DNA of 64,000 nt from Dermanyssus gallinae (taxonomy: Eukaryota > Arthropoda > Arachnida > Mesostigmata > Dermanyssidae): assembly GCA_003439945.1 (NCBI GenBank), contig QVRM01005471.1:152850-216849 (forward strand), in the 5' to 3' direction. Shown here in pieces: positions 9,409 to 20,036 of the stretch. The notes under the pieces were generated by a model. The model was not told where the DNA came from. It was given only the letters and a program-made list of their open reading frames with translations, and did no database searches. The number at the start of each line of letters is the position of its first letter. The first letter of the stretch is position 1. Position numbers and translations under genes: made by a program.

Positions 9409-11277
9409 ATGGCGGCCGACCCCCAGATAGTTGCTGATCGTAGGGCGCTCTATGGCCAACATAGAGCAACCTACAAGAAACTGCTTGTGGAGAATAAGCG
9501 CCGGTATGATGAGGAGGAGGAGCTTCGTTTGCTTGAGAGAGCAGAGCGCGAACCCCATGTCTACATTGTTCGCCGGCTAAACAAAAGCATGCACAGCATG
9601 ACAAAGGAGCCCTTCACTGCCCTTCTGCTCGATGCAAACGCCCCCGCGCCTAACCCAGTTATTGAGCAATCGCTCACTCTGGAGCAGCACCACATGAATT
9701 CGCCGTTTACGGTGGAAGAAGTTGTGCAGATCTTGCGCGGGCTACCCAAGAAAAAGAGTAGTGGTCCTGATGGGATCTATTACGAACATTGGGCTGAGTC
9801 GTCCGATGTTTTAGCAGGGGAGCTTTGTAAGCTGTTTAATCAGATACTCAGCGCGGGACATATACCCCAGGTTTGGCACGAGGCCAGGCTTACTCTGCTA
9901 TTCAAGGGCAAAAACGGTGACTATGTAGACGATCCAAATCTCTACCGGGGTATCGCGTCGGAACGCACTCTCAAGAAAATCTTCGCCAAGTTTATTATTT
10001 CGAGTGTGCTTCCAACTGTGGAGAAGGCCTTACCTCCGGAGCAATTCGGATTCAGGAAGGGTCGAGGTACACAGGACGCAATCCAAGTACTCCAGTCGGA
10101 AGTTGAACGGGTGTTGCCTGTGCCTGGGGGCCACTTGTACGCCGTCTTTATTGATTGTGTCAAGGCCTTCGACAAAGCTCCCCGTCACCTACTAGTCGAT
10201 TCATTTTGACATGCTGGGGTGGGTGGTTTTTTTCTACGAGTGCTCTTTAGCTTGTTTGCTAAAGCCCGCCTTGAAGTAAACGTAAGGGGCGAGGACACCT
10301 TGCAGCTGAGTCAAAACGTAGGGACCTCTCAAGGGGACCCTCTCAGTTGCCTGGCATTCTCCTTGCTCATCGCAGACCTAGCCCGCCATGTACGGGAGGA
10401 GTTTAGAAACCCCGTCGTCATGTATGCGGATGAGATCGTAGTGGCCCACCGGGACCGCGGTGCCATTCGTCGAATTGTCGGCGACGTAGAAAGTTACCTT
10501 CATTGTAAGGGTCTTCAAATAAATTCGCGGAAGACGAAAGCCATGAAGTTTCGCCGTGGGGGTCGATTGGCTGCCGCAGACATAATACCCTGTTGTGGCT
10601 AACCGCTGGAGTTTGTCAACTCCTTCCCGTATTTGGGTCTGGGACTACACTATACGGGAACGACCTTTACCCAGCACATCAGCGACAGATGTCGGGCGGC
10701 TATTGCCTCTATTCACACAGAGGTGAGAGACCCTCGACGACTGTCTCTGAGTGCGGCCGTGCGTCTTTTTGAGCTTAAGATTCTGCCAATGTTGAGCTAC
10801 AGCCTCTCAGCGGCAAATTTTGCGCAGCTAGAGAGATGTTTCACAATATATATGAAGCGGGTTCCTTGCTTGCCGCGGACGGCAAGAAGCCGCTTCGTGT
10901 ACCTGCTGGCGGTTTGCGGGCCGGCAGTGGAAACAATCAGAGTCAGGCTTAGGTCACCTATTACAGGACCACTTCAGCAATTTTTGTTGGAGTGGCAGGG
11001 AAAATTGACCGAGGCCTCGGCAGAGGTCGCGCAGTTAGATGTGTACCTCGTCAGGGAGCTTTGGGATGGAATGGCATGCACTAGCCGGCACGTGTACACA
11101 AGGTACATTGTGCACGGCTATCATCACTTGGTATGTTTGACCAAAGGATTTCACCAAGTTAGCGATCAATGTCGTTGCCGGTTCTGCTCGCAGATATGCG
11201 CTAAATACCACGTAGCGAGCTGTCAGACCCATCGGCGGTCTTTGCACTTTTTCGCCCGGTGGGACGGTCGCTAAAGT
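9409..11277 (+). pseudogene. Reverse transcriptase ORF of APE-type element, two stops and a frameshift
   Basis: Three open stretches (9409-10209, 10219-10602, 10633-11274) together span linker, RT and C-terminus. Motifs in order: KKKSSGPDGIYYEHW (motif 0), ARLTLLFKGK (1), EQFGFRKGRGTQDAI (2), AVFIDCVKAFD (A), TSQGDPLSCLAF (B), VMYADEIVVA (C, YADE instead of YADD), NSRKTKAMKF (D), FPYLGLGL, and a terminal zinc-knuckle-like CRFCSQIC..YHVASC. The second catalytic Asp is Glu, and a stop interrupts after each of the first two stretches, so this copy should be inactive. The first ATG (MAADPQ) sits just after truncation of the endonuclease region and is unlikely to be the original start. Confidence 0.75.
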
Positions 11278-11351
11278 GTTCAAACTTTATATAATGAACT
11301 GTATTGTAATTATGTAACATCTTAAAATGCTATGTTATTGCGAAATAAACA

Positions 11352-11353
<2 letters not shown>

Positions 11354-11388
<35 letters not shown>
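11354..11388. repeat. (TA)n microsatellite at 3' end of the APE-type element
   Basis: About 35 bp of TA repeat directly after the AATAAA-bearing 3' end. Confidence 0.95.
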
Positions 11389-11390
<2 letters not shown>

Positions 11391-11663
11391 ATCATATCTG
11401 AAACGAGCGGCGTCTGCTGGCGCGCTCCAAAATGACTCATACTGCGGCGCCAAATGCTCAACGCTCGAGATCGGAGATGTCGTGCGTAACAATGTGAGCA
11501 ACATACCCCGATAAGCTGTCTAAGTTGTGATGTCCGGACTCAGCTACTAGCTGTAGGTGAACACAGGCGCTCGGTTAAGTGTCACACATCTACGAGAAGA
11601 TCAGCAAAAGCCGTACTTGAAACAAAACAAAGCGAGCGGAGAAAGGACAGGCTCACAAAGCTG

Positions 11664-12584
11664 ATGGAAAGTGCGGCGAATGACGTCGACCACGGAGGTG
11701 GTGAGGAGTATATGGAGGAAATGTGCACGGACACGTCGCACGACTCTCCCCCGGAGAAAGTGACTGCCGAGTTTGAGTTACCTCCAGACGATAGCAGAGC
11801 TTGGCAGATTGTCGCTACAAGGAAGGAAAAGTCGGTAAAAGCTGCTATGAAGAAAGTAGCCAGAGAAGCGACAACAGGAGATCCTTTTAGTACAAAGAGT
11901 AATAGTCGTCTGACTGTCGGCGACAAAGGCAATGAATGGCGACCGGAAATCATTTTCGAGAGCCCAAATGATCCTGAGGGTCTAAAAAAGTAGAGTTTAC
12001 TAAAGATTTATACTGAAATAAGAGCAACGATACATACCACGCATGCTCGTTTCACAACACAGGGTAAAGTTGCGATTCGGATCGCGCAGCCAGAGGATGA
12101 AACGGTGGCTAGGGCACTTACAAGCGTACGCGGAATAACAGTGGCTCCGCTTACCGATACGAGTGCATTCTGGGGACGCATCAGCGGAGTAAACACACAA
12201 TTCCAGGAAGATGATCTACTAGAGTGTCTGAAAGAGCAAGGCGTAGGTGAAGTAAAACGAGAAAAATACACGGCCGCAGACGCCAATACGGCCGACAACA
12301 AAGCAAAACAGGTTTGTGGAGATGAACCCAGGCGCCAATCTCCTAAAGATGCTACACAACAACATACGCCGCGATTAATCAACGGCTTCTTAAAGATACT
12401 TGGATTATTTAGGCCACTTATTTCTGAATGGCTAAAGAAGAATTCAGTTGTCGATCATTTACTTCATTTTCTAGAGTCTGAACCAGGAAAAGCGTTTCTG
12501 ACCTCTGTGTTCGAGGGCTCAGACGTAAACACCCTTCTCCCTCTTTCAGAAACTAAGCCAACGACTAGTCCATCATCGAAATGA
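11664..12584 (+). pseudogene. ORF1 of RLE element B, one in-frame stop
   Basis: One reading frame from the ATG at 11664 to the TGA at 12582-12584, about 306 codons, interrupted only by a TAG at 11991-11993. The N-terminal third is acidic (EEYMEEMCTD, PPDDSRAWQIVATRKEK). The middle has RISGVNTQFQEDDLLECL followed by GVGEVKREKY, which aligns with RVSPVFTEGEIAGKL..GVTQARRLY of copy A ORF1. The CCHC knuckles of copy A are missing here, consistent with an internal deletion. The C-terminus is helical (LINGFLKILGLFRPLISEWL). The stop codon overlaps the ORF2 start as ATGA, as in termination-reinitiation pairs. Role by analogy: RNA binding and RNP formation. Confidence 0.65.
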
Positions 12585-15320
12585 TCAGTCAACCTTCACG
12601 TCATTCCAAAAGCGTAGATAACCGGGATATTCAGCAAATTCACACGTGGACACAGTTAACCCATACATGCGATCAATGTGGACGAGTGTTACGAACGTTG
12701 CAGGGCCTACGAGCACACACGACGCGGATTCATAGTCCAAATCGTTCCACACTCACTTATAACAGAACAGAGCGACAGTCAAACCAGGTTCCGAAAGATC
12801 TTTCACGTGACTTGTCATTTAGCCCTGCACTGAACAATGATGTCCTCCTGCAACTTCTGGCCCAAACGCGCAAACACCTTCGGTTGATACGAACAATACC
12901 CAGGAGCGTCAGGGAACCATGCGCAGCAGCGTTTGCAAGAGCACTCGGTGACTTCAACCGAAAGAAAGACGCAACATCATGGGTGAAACTCTTGTCAATA
13001 CCAACACTAATCTTTGCCCTTTCGAGACATAAAACTGTTGACTCAACGCCATGCCAGCAAATCCGACGTAACATAAGAAGCCTGGAAAATACTAAGCTGA
13101 AGATGTACCTCACAGAAGATACATATACAATAACGCATAGAACGAAAAGCAATAAAGACCACCGCGAGGTGCGTGCGCTAATGTCTCCTGACGTTATCGC
13201 CCCCGTCGACCATAGCACAGAGGAGGAATTTAAGCGCAAGCAGCTTTCGCTTGATAATATTAGCAGCGATAATATAGAAGCAATGAATGAGCCTTCAATG
13301 GATAATCATAGACCTGTGTCAGAACTTCTAGTATTGGAGATAGTGGGATCTTTCGCGCTAGCTTTAAGAGCAGGGCTGGATGGCTTACCGCCTCGACACC
13401 TAAAAGATATGCTAGACCAAACGATTCCATCCTCAACAAGATTGTTGGAGCAGCTCGAAGTTTTCATGGAAAACGCAATGAATGGTAGACTACCACCGTT
13501 CTGCCTCTCGATCTTCTACGAAGCAAACCTTACTGCTCTTCGGAACCGAGCAAGATGGCTTAGCGGCAAAAGCCTTTGCCTTGCATTCGGGAGGCCTGGG
13601 TTCGAGACCCAGACCGGCCACTCTTAAATTGGTTTGCATGGTTTCCAATTTAGACAAGGTAAATGCCGGAGTGGATTAAACATTAGCCATGACATAAAAA
13701 AAACCGTACACGGGGATAGGCCTTACGTAAAAAAAAACAGGCTCTATACGCCAAGTTGCATGCGGACTGACCTTAAGGAGACTGGCAGCAAAGATAGCTT
13801 TGGCCACAAATAAGAGAGCAATACTCGCAGCGATAAAACCGCACCAGGTCGGTGTAGCAGTCAAGGGCGGAGCGGAAGCGGCAGTTCACGCCGCCCGAGC
13901 CTACGTTGAAGTAGAAGGACCGGCGCGCGTAATGGTTAAACTAGACCTTTGCAATGCGTTCAATTAAATCCGAAAAGATTTGCTTCTGCGGAAAGTAGAA
14001 CAGCATGTTCCGGACCTACTGCCACTGGTCTGGCAAAGCTACAAAGAATCCTCACTGCTTTCCTGGGATACGATGACGCCTATCATTTCAGAAAATGGAG
14101 TTCAACAGGGAGACCCGTTAGGACCCGCGTTCTTTAGCCTTGGTATATTAGGCCTGGTCGCCCAAATGCAAAGCCCGTTAAACGTTTGGTACCTAGACGA
14201 CGGAACACTCGGAGGACCGGCAGATATCGTAGCATCGGACATACGCCAAATTAGAGAATTTCAATAACAAGGAGGCCTAGCTCTTAATGCAGAAAAATGC
14301 GAAGTTACTGCACGCACAATGACCAAAATATTAGAGATTCTACCTTCAGCGAGACAACTAGACAAAGCTGATATGGAACTACTAGGGGCCCCATTAGGCA
14401 GGCGAAGAATCCCTCAAGTGCTAAACGACCAAACAGCCTTTATCGAGGGCGTATCACCTTTGCTCAAGCGAATGCATCCACAAGCGGCAATGTGCGTGTG
14501 GAGATTCAGCCTGGGAGCACCCCGTTTAAACTACATACTTCGTAGTGCACCGACAGATCTCTGCCCAGATGAACTTGATGCATATGATACTTCTACCAGG
14601 GAGATCATGAGCGAGGTGCTGAACGTCAAGCTTAACGACGAGATATGGAAGATGGCAAGTTTACCTATCAAGGAGAGTGGACTTGGCTTAAGAAGTGCAG
14701 TAGACTTGGCTCCAGTATGTTACGATGCTTCGCTGAACCAGTTCGGAGCTCTGTCAGAGTCGTTGGTAAGCCACGCGCAGCATGCGAAAATGAGGTCGAT
14801 GCCTACGGTCTACACCTACTGAGTTGTCCAAAAAGCTCTGGAAGGATTTCACGGCACAGGGAGTTAAATAAAATCATCAAAAGAGCTCTTAGGAAGGCGA
14901 GGTTGCCAGCAAAGCTAGAACCACGGGGCCTCGGACAAGACAACGACAAGAGACCTGAAGGCGTGACCATACCATTTTGGTCTCACGGCAAGTGCTTGGC
15001 CTAGGATGCTACAGTGTCCTGCACAGTAGCTCCATCGTATCTCAGCCATAGCTCTGTTAGCACAAGATGGGTAGCGGAGCACGCCGAACAGAAAAAGAGA
15101 TGCAAATACGCAGACCGTGAAAAGCAGTATTCACTTCGTACCGGTGGCTATGGAAACATTAGGACCCATTAGCAGTGGAACAGCAAAATTTATTCAGGAT
15201 CTGGCCAGAAGAATGGCAGCAACAACGGGGGATCAGCCAGAAGGCGAATATCTGAGCCAGCTTCTGTCTCTCGCGGTGTGTAGAGGCAATGCCGCTTCTA
15301 TAATCGGCGCCATGGGATGA
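12581..15320 (+). pseudogene. ORF2 of RLE element B: C2H2 finger, RT, restriction-like endonuclease
   Basis: The ATG at 12581 overlaps the ORF1 stop. In order: a C2H2 finger CDQCGRVL..LRAHTTRIH (12669-12734); the family segment IPRSVREPCAAAFARAL; motif 0 AGLDGLPPRHLKDML (about 13372-13416); a break by SINE insertion after LTALR; resumption at SIRQVACGLTLRRLAAK (about 13741); motif A MVKLDLCNAFN; motif B GVQQGDPLGPAFF; motif C WYLDDG, intact; LALNAEKCE; LLGAPLG; thumb LPIKESGLGLRS. After a deletion near 14.78 kb come a HLLSC knuckle half, the RLE core KRPEGVTIPFWSHGKCLA..DAT (about 14950-15015), and a C-terminal FVPVAMETLGPI..AVCRGNAASI. Stops lie at 13964, about 14266 and 15001. The PD/E-type endonuclease nicks the target for target-primed reverse transcription. 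Confidence 0.78.
13540..13735 (+). mobile_element. tRNA-derived SINE inserted in ORF2 of element B
   Basis: The A box TGGCTTAGCGG (13556-13566) and B box GGTTCGAGACC fit pol III promoter consensus. The T-arm CTGGG-TTCGAGA-CCCAG is a perfect 5-bp stem with a 7-nt loop, and the D-arm GGCT..AGCC also pairs. An acceptor stem does not form, so this is a SINE head rather than a tRNA gene. The body runs to an A-rich end near 13735. The interrupted RT coding sequence resumes directly after it. Confidence 0.65.
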
Positions 15321-15391
15321 ACAGTTAAATACGTGCTTGAATCGACGCGACACGTTCGAACCTCACAACTGTACTCAGATAACACAATTAC

Positions 15392-15392
15392 A

Positions 15393-15486
<94 letters not shown>
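15392..15486. repeat. Palindromic (AAT)n-(ATT)n microsatellite
   Basis: About 48 bp of AAT repeat run straight into about 46 bp of ATT repeat, giving a near-perfect palindrome. It joins the 3' end of RLE element B to a second, 5'-truncated copy. Confidence 0.95.
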
Positions 15487-15499
15487 CTACGCACGTTTT

Positions 15500-16530
15500 C
15501 CACAGGTCAACACTGTAATAATTTGCAAGCATTTAACGAGGTGGCAAAGGAGATACTGAGTGAAGTTCTAAACGTGGCCCTTACCGACAGATCCCGGGAA
15601 AGGGCCACACTTCCTCTTAGCGAAGGATGATTGGGACTAAGGTCCGTGGCAGATTGCTTCGTTGTGCTACGCGGCCTCGATCATAGAGTTCTCGGGGCTT
15701 GCGGAGACGTTGTTAGAACCGGATGTTTATTCTGTGCTGCGCGGAAGGAGGGACGAAGCTAAGCTGGCAGCTAGACAATCGATAGACCCTGGCCCCTGGG
15801 AGCAACACCCCACACAGCATATGCTTGATGGCTACAAGTGTCAAACGATCGCTCGCACGATCTTAGATGACATCCAATCCCCGACAAAAAGAGCGGTATT
15901 AATAGCCACCCGAGATACTTTCAGTAGTGGCTTCCTAAGAGCACTTCCTTCACCACAGCTGGGCATCATGCTGGACAACACCTCCTTCCGCATGATGGCT
16001 GCCCTGAGGATAGGCGCTTCCATATGTGAGCCATACGAGTGTAAGGCGTGTGGAAAAACAGTGGATGAGGACGGAGACGGCGTCACCATCTCGCCATGGT
16101 CCAAGAGCAAATGCCTGGTATGGGATGCCACGGTATCATGTACCGTCATACTTGATACACAGCGCCACCAGGTCAGGGTGGGTTGCTGAACATGCCGAGA
16201 TCGCAAAAAGAAGAAGCAAATACTCTGATTTAGGGAGGAGATATCACTTCGTACCCGTCGCCATGGAAACGATGGGCCCGATCAGCAAGAGCACAAGTAT
16301 CCTCCTTAAAGCCCTAGGTATCAAAATTAGTGCTACCACGGGTGACCAGCGCGAGGGCGAGTTTCTGCGTCAGCAACTCTCGCTCGCAGTGTGTAGGGAA
16401 AACGCCGCCGCCATCATCAACTCTATGGATTGAGAAGGGGGGGGGGGTGAGCCTACGCGGGTACACGTTTGGGTCCTACAATTGTAGGGAAATACTGAAT
16501 AATGTAATAATAGTAATATATCACGCGTAT
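15500..16530 (+). mobile_element. RLE-type retrotransposon, copy B2 (5'-truncated)
   Basis: Contains only the end of ORF2 and the 3' UTR of the same family as element B. It begins abruptly after the ATT repeat at the RT thumb (EILSEVLNVALTD). It ends about 16.5 kb in a degenerate TAA-rich stretch (TAATGTAATAATAGTAATA), matching the TAA-repeat junction of copy B. Confidence 0.75.
15530..16433 (+). pseudogene. C-terminal ORF2 remnant of RLE copy B2 with RLE motif
   Basis: The thumb region EILSEVLNVALTDRSRERA and LPLSEG lies near 15560-15627. A 175-residue frame (15662-16189) follows with CKACGKTVDE, the first half of a zinc knuckle. It runs directly into DGDGVTISPWSKSKCLVWDA, an RLE core with its Asp preserved. 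The His and last Cys of the knuckle are missing, which implies a deletion at that join. After a frameshift the C-terminus FVPVAMETMGPI..AVCRENAAAI ends at TGA 16431-16433. A G-run follows. Confidence 0.7.
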
Positions 16531-16599
16531 AGTAACTTATTTAATTAAATAACAAATATTTCCAAGATAACGGCAATTCAATATATGCAATACAAATAA

Positions 16600-18000
16600 T
16601 GTGCGGAAGTTCAATGACAGTGCAGTCATTTTGACTAGAGTCAATCAAAGTTAAAACTGATGTCGTTAACAAGAGGAGACACCGACGAAAAAATAAAACT
16701 ACGAAAAAAAAATTTACGCTTTTTGAAGGCCGAAAAATCGGGAATGGCAACAATGGTGGGAGGAATTCTATTCTAAACAATAAATGAGTGATAACGTGGT
16801 CCATTCTCCAGAAGGCGTGTTGGCGAAAGAGTAATGGCGATGTAAGGTCGTCTGTTTCGGAAGAGGTATGATGCAGCAATAGAGGGTGCGATCTGGAAAA
16901 GGTCGCCAGTCTTTATAAGATTGTCGATAATTTTGTAAACAAAAAGGGTAGCTCGAAAACATATCAGCTGCTTCACATTAAAACCACAGTGCTCTTTAGG
17001 CAGGAAGCCGACAGAATTTCTGGGTGGCAGACCAAATATAGCACAAATTGATTTGTTTTGCAGAGACTGAAGGGTGACAATGACACGTTGGAAAGTCCCA
17101 CCCCAGTCTACACTACAGTAGCAGAGGTAGCTCTACTAGCGCTTCATACACCAAGACGAAAATAGAGCATCGAAGCTCACGATGTCGAATATGGGCGACT
17201 GCAGCAACAACAGGTGCAAATTTATGTTGGAGTATGTTAGCATGGCTGTTCCACGTCATACGCTCATTGAAGATAAAGCCCAGGTAGGTGATATTGGGGG
17301 ACAGCTCTAGTAGGATACCATCCATAATTAAGTCGCCCAAAAGTACAACCCAGAGTGCTCTTTTCCAGACGTCTTACTTTTCCATAACCTTCTCCAGGGG
17401 TGGCCATTTCTGTAGTGTTGATATTTATGTGAAAGTTGCAAAAAGCATCACAAAGAACTGCCAATGCTTCCGTTTGCTATATCAAAACAAGCCTGTAAGT
17501 TATCTTTAGATAAAGAGAAAAGCAGAGTGCAGTCATCAGCATAAGATACCTCACGTATACTGGACAATATATCTTTATATTCTATCTAGGCTCCGTAGAG
17601 CAATGTTGATATAACATATAAACAGAAAAGGCCCTATCATAGATCTCTGAGGTATACCAAGGTGCATAGAGAATTGACGGGATACGGCGGATTGACAAGT
17701 GACGGTAATTACTCAATCCCGAAGATTCGACCAAAACTAAGAATAACCACTAATATTAATGCCTAAGGACTGAAGGATTAAGATAAACATTTCAGAACCG
17801 ACGCAGTCAAAGGCCTTGCTAGTATTAATAGCAATTGCGAGACATCCGTTACTCTGGACGGAAGCCTCAAGGATAGTCTGGTAAATAATAGCATTAGCCG
17901 TATCGGTAGATCTTCTCGCACAAAAACCAAAATGTCTTGGCGAGAGGAAATTAAGAGAGTCGCCGTCGTGTGCCGGTCTTCCCCCTCCTCGTGGCAGCTT
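16600..18000 (-). pseudogene. RT core and C-terminus of the inverted-block element
   Basis: Minus-strand motifs: SPRHFGFCARRSTDTANAII (motif 2, about 17965-17905), AIAINTSKAFDCV (motif A, catalytic D replaced by N), LGIPQRSMIGPFLFICYIN (motif B), VSYADDCTLLFSLS (motif C with intact YADD, about 17550-17510), NITYLGFIFNERMTWNSH (about 17300), and a C-terminal region with DWRPFPDRTLYC (about 16920-16880). Stops and frameshifts separate them. Confidence 0.6.
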
Positions 18001-18074
18001 GCACGACTATCTACTTCCCCTTTCAGATGTCTCCTTCTAACTTCGACATAATTCGCCAACTACCGTAATTCAAG

Positions 18075-18375
18075 TAATCAAAAAGTGCAGAACCGATCTG
18101 AAAGGCGCAGCGACTAGTATACCTTCCGAAGTAACCAAAAATAGTATTTCTTTCTCGCTTTTGTGATTGCCTATATTTTTTATTTATCTATCAATACTGG
18201 AATCTTTCCACGCTGTTTTCAGATGGCCTGTTTAATTGCTCTTTACAAGGTGAAGGGATCCCGCCAAAATGCTGGCAGCTATCGGCCAATCTGCTTGACT
18301 CCATTTCTCGCCAAGGCATTTGAACGATGTGTATTGATGCAGATTTCGGCACACGTCGACTCGAAATCTGCAAGG
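18075..18375 (+). pseudogene. Inverted RT segment (motifs 0-1) of the same element
   Basis: On the plus strand, opposite to its flanks: IPSEVTKNSISFSLL, then LSINTGIFPRCFQMACLIAL and YKVKGS..GSYRPICLTPFLAKAFERC. This is exactly the portion of RT missing between the minus-strand linker and the minus-strand motif 2. Confidence 0.65.
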
Positions 18376-18379
18376 AAGA

Positions 18380-19560
18380 CCTGCAACTGCCTAATCGCCA
18401 GTAGTCGCAAAATGTTGTGCCAGGGCGGAACAGACTTTAGCGGAAGCGTATACGGTGCTGCCTCCAGGTGCAGTGATAGACTCCGGAACATTTGCCTTTT
18501 GAGAACGGCCGGTCTTCTTATTGACATACTTCCCAAAAAAAAACCTCCTCTATTAGTTTGCGATGGTACTCCTTGAATTCAGACTTAAGCAAAGCCTTTT
18601 GTCTGTATAACAACTTGCGGTGTTTCGCTTTCAGGTGTGGGTCTGGCTTATCACGAACAGTCTTGCGTTCGACAAAGTCAACATCTTCTTTCAGGCGTAG
18701 GAGAGCAGATGAGCGCCAGATGCTGGAGGGCGGTTAACGGTTATGCACAGCCACTGAGGGGAAGGCTTGATCATAAATGCTAAATAGTTTAGAGTTAAAA
18801 GTTTCAACAGCTGTATCAGGATCGAGGGACATTAGACAATCAGACCTTTTAGCCGTCACCAGCTTAGTGGCAAACTAACCGTAGTTAAATTTGTTAAAGG
18901 TCCGCCTGGTCATCCTCTTTGAGAGACGCCGTACGGGAGTAGAGGCAAAGGTAGGCTTGAGAAGGAAACGACAGAATAGAGGGTGATTATCACAGAAGAT
19001 TAGTGTTGAGATAACGATAGCGTCGTAATTATTAGATTAAAATAGAAGGGTGCCACCGCCATCGAGGCACACATGATTCAAGGCAGAGACTGACATCGGA
19101 CGGGTTGCTTCCGTGATGATTTGAGTCAGTCCAAGGGGGCATGATCAGAAGTATAATCATTTGAATTTACAGCTAAAGTGTCTTGGTTAATGTCGCCAAC
19201 AACAATCTGAGACCACCATCAGGTGAGCCTGCCAGCTCACCAAGTATATATATTAGCTTTTTAGCCTCAGAACGATTATTCGCAAAAACAGCTACGAAAA
19301 ATATTGATGTCACATACCTCAGTAGAATCGCAAACATATACAAGAACACCACTGCCATCCCTAGAAACACGCGAAGAAACGAAACGGCTGTAAGCCTCAA
19401 TTTCATATAGACGCGCCTCGTGGGGGCCACGCCACGATTCAAAGATGCAAACAAAGTCCGGGTAATCAAGTCTCTCGACGAGACTAATAATCGCAGAGAA
19501 ACGTCCTCCGCCAAGAGCCTTTACATTACGAGCGTTCAAAGGTAGAGGGGAGAAATGGGA
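18380..19560 (-). pseudogene. APE endonuclease and linker of the inverted-block element
   Basis: Motifs on the minus strand: SPLPLNARNVKAL (about 19555-19515), DYPDFVCIFESW (about 19470-19430), SRDGSGVLVYVCD (about 19375-19335), GDINQDTLAVN (about 19200-19170), TSDHAPL (about 19155-19135), then a basic linker DPHLKAKHRKLLYRQKALL (about 18640-18585). The E-S-W, GDxN and SDH motifs are the metal-binding and catalytic landmarks of APE endonucleases. Several stops occur. Confidence 0.6.
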
Positions 19561-19900
19561 GAAGGCAGCCGCGATGTCATTAACAGTAAGAGTAGAGCAA
19601 TTCTCACTTGCCAGCGTATCCCTATCTAGGTTACCAGTCGGATCAATCCCAACAATAAAAAAAAGAAAACAAATATATTTATATATATATATTTTTTTTC
19701 TGAGCACTTGTGTGTGCAAAGCAGTAAAGATCACTAGAAAGAGCCCCACGATAAAAAGACAACACGTCAAAATTATCATAAACACGAAATCAACAGAGAC
19801 AGGTGAATTTGTGCCCAATTATCTATCTGTTGTGGCTATAACGTTGTTGTCGAACGGCGTCAATCCACACTATCTCCATTGTTCCCGTTATTGCTGATGT

Positions 19901-20036
19901 GGGCGCTGCTGCTGCCGCCGCCGCGGTGGCCGTCGTTGTTGTTGTTGTTGTTGCCATTGATTTCATACTGAGTTATGTTGTTGTTGGTTTTGTTGTCGTT
20001 GTTGTTACTGCCATTGTCGTTGCCGTTGTTTGCGCC
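19901..20036. repeat. Trinucleotide-rich (GCC/GTT) low-complexity tract
   Basis: Imperfect GTT and GCC triplet runs. They generate a spurious Val/Ala-rich open frame on the plus strand. Confidence 0.85.

Larger units (their letters stand above)
8735..11353 (+). mobile_element. APE-type non-LTR retrotransposon (CR1/Jockey superfamily), internally deleted
   Basis: Starts with a decayed 2A-like N-terminus, lacks a readable endonuclease domain between 8.83 and 9.4 kb, then has a nearly complete RT and a C-terminal zinc knuckle. The 3' region ends in AATAAA (about 11343) followed by a (TA)n tail. It lies within the first intron of protease gene 2, on the opposite strand. The clade is not resolved; CR1, Daphne, Kiri or a related group are all possible. 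Confidence 0.7.
11560..15391 (+). mobile_element. RLE-type non-LTR retrotransposon, copy B (two ORFs, near full length)
   Basis: It contains an ORF1 with a gag-like middle region, an ORF2 with C2H2 finger, RT, a CCHC-like motif and restriction-like endonuclease, a short 3' UTR, and a 3' junction directly into (AAT)n. This is the best copy of the family in the window. It carries a SINE insertion, several stops and an internal deletion near 14.8 kb. Strand and position place it inside the first intron of protease gene 2. Confidence 0.8.

Noticed and set aside
13540..13620. Functional tRNA gene
   Set aside because: T-arm and boxes are good, but no acceptor stem can be formed and a SINE body follows.
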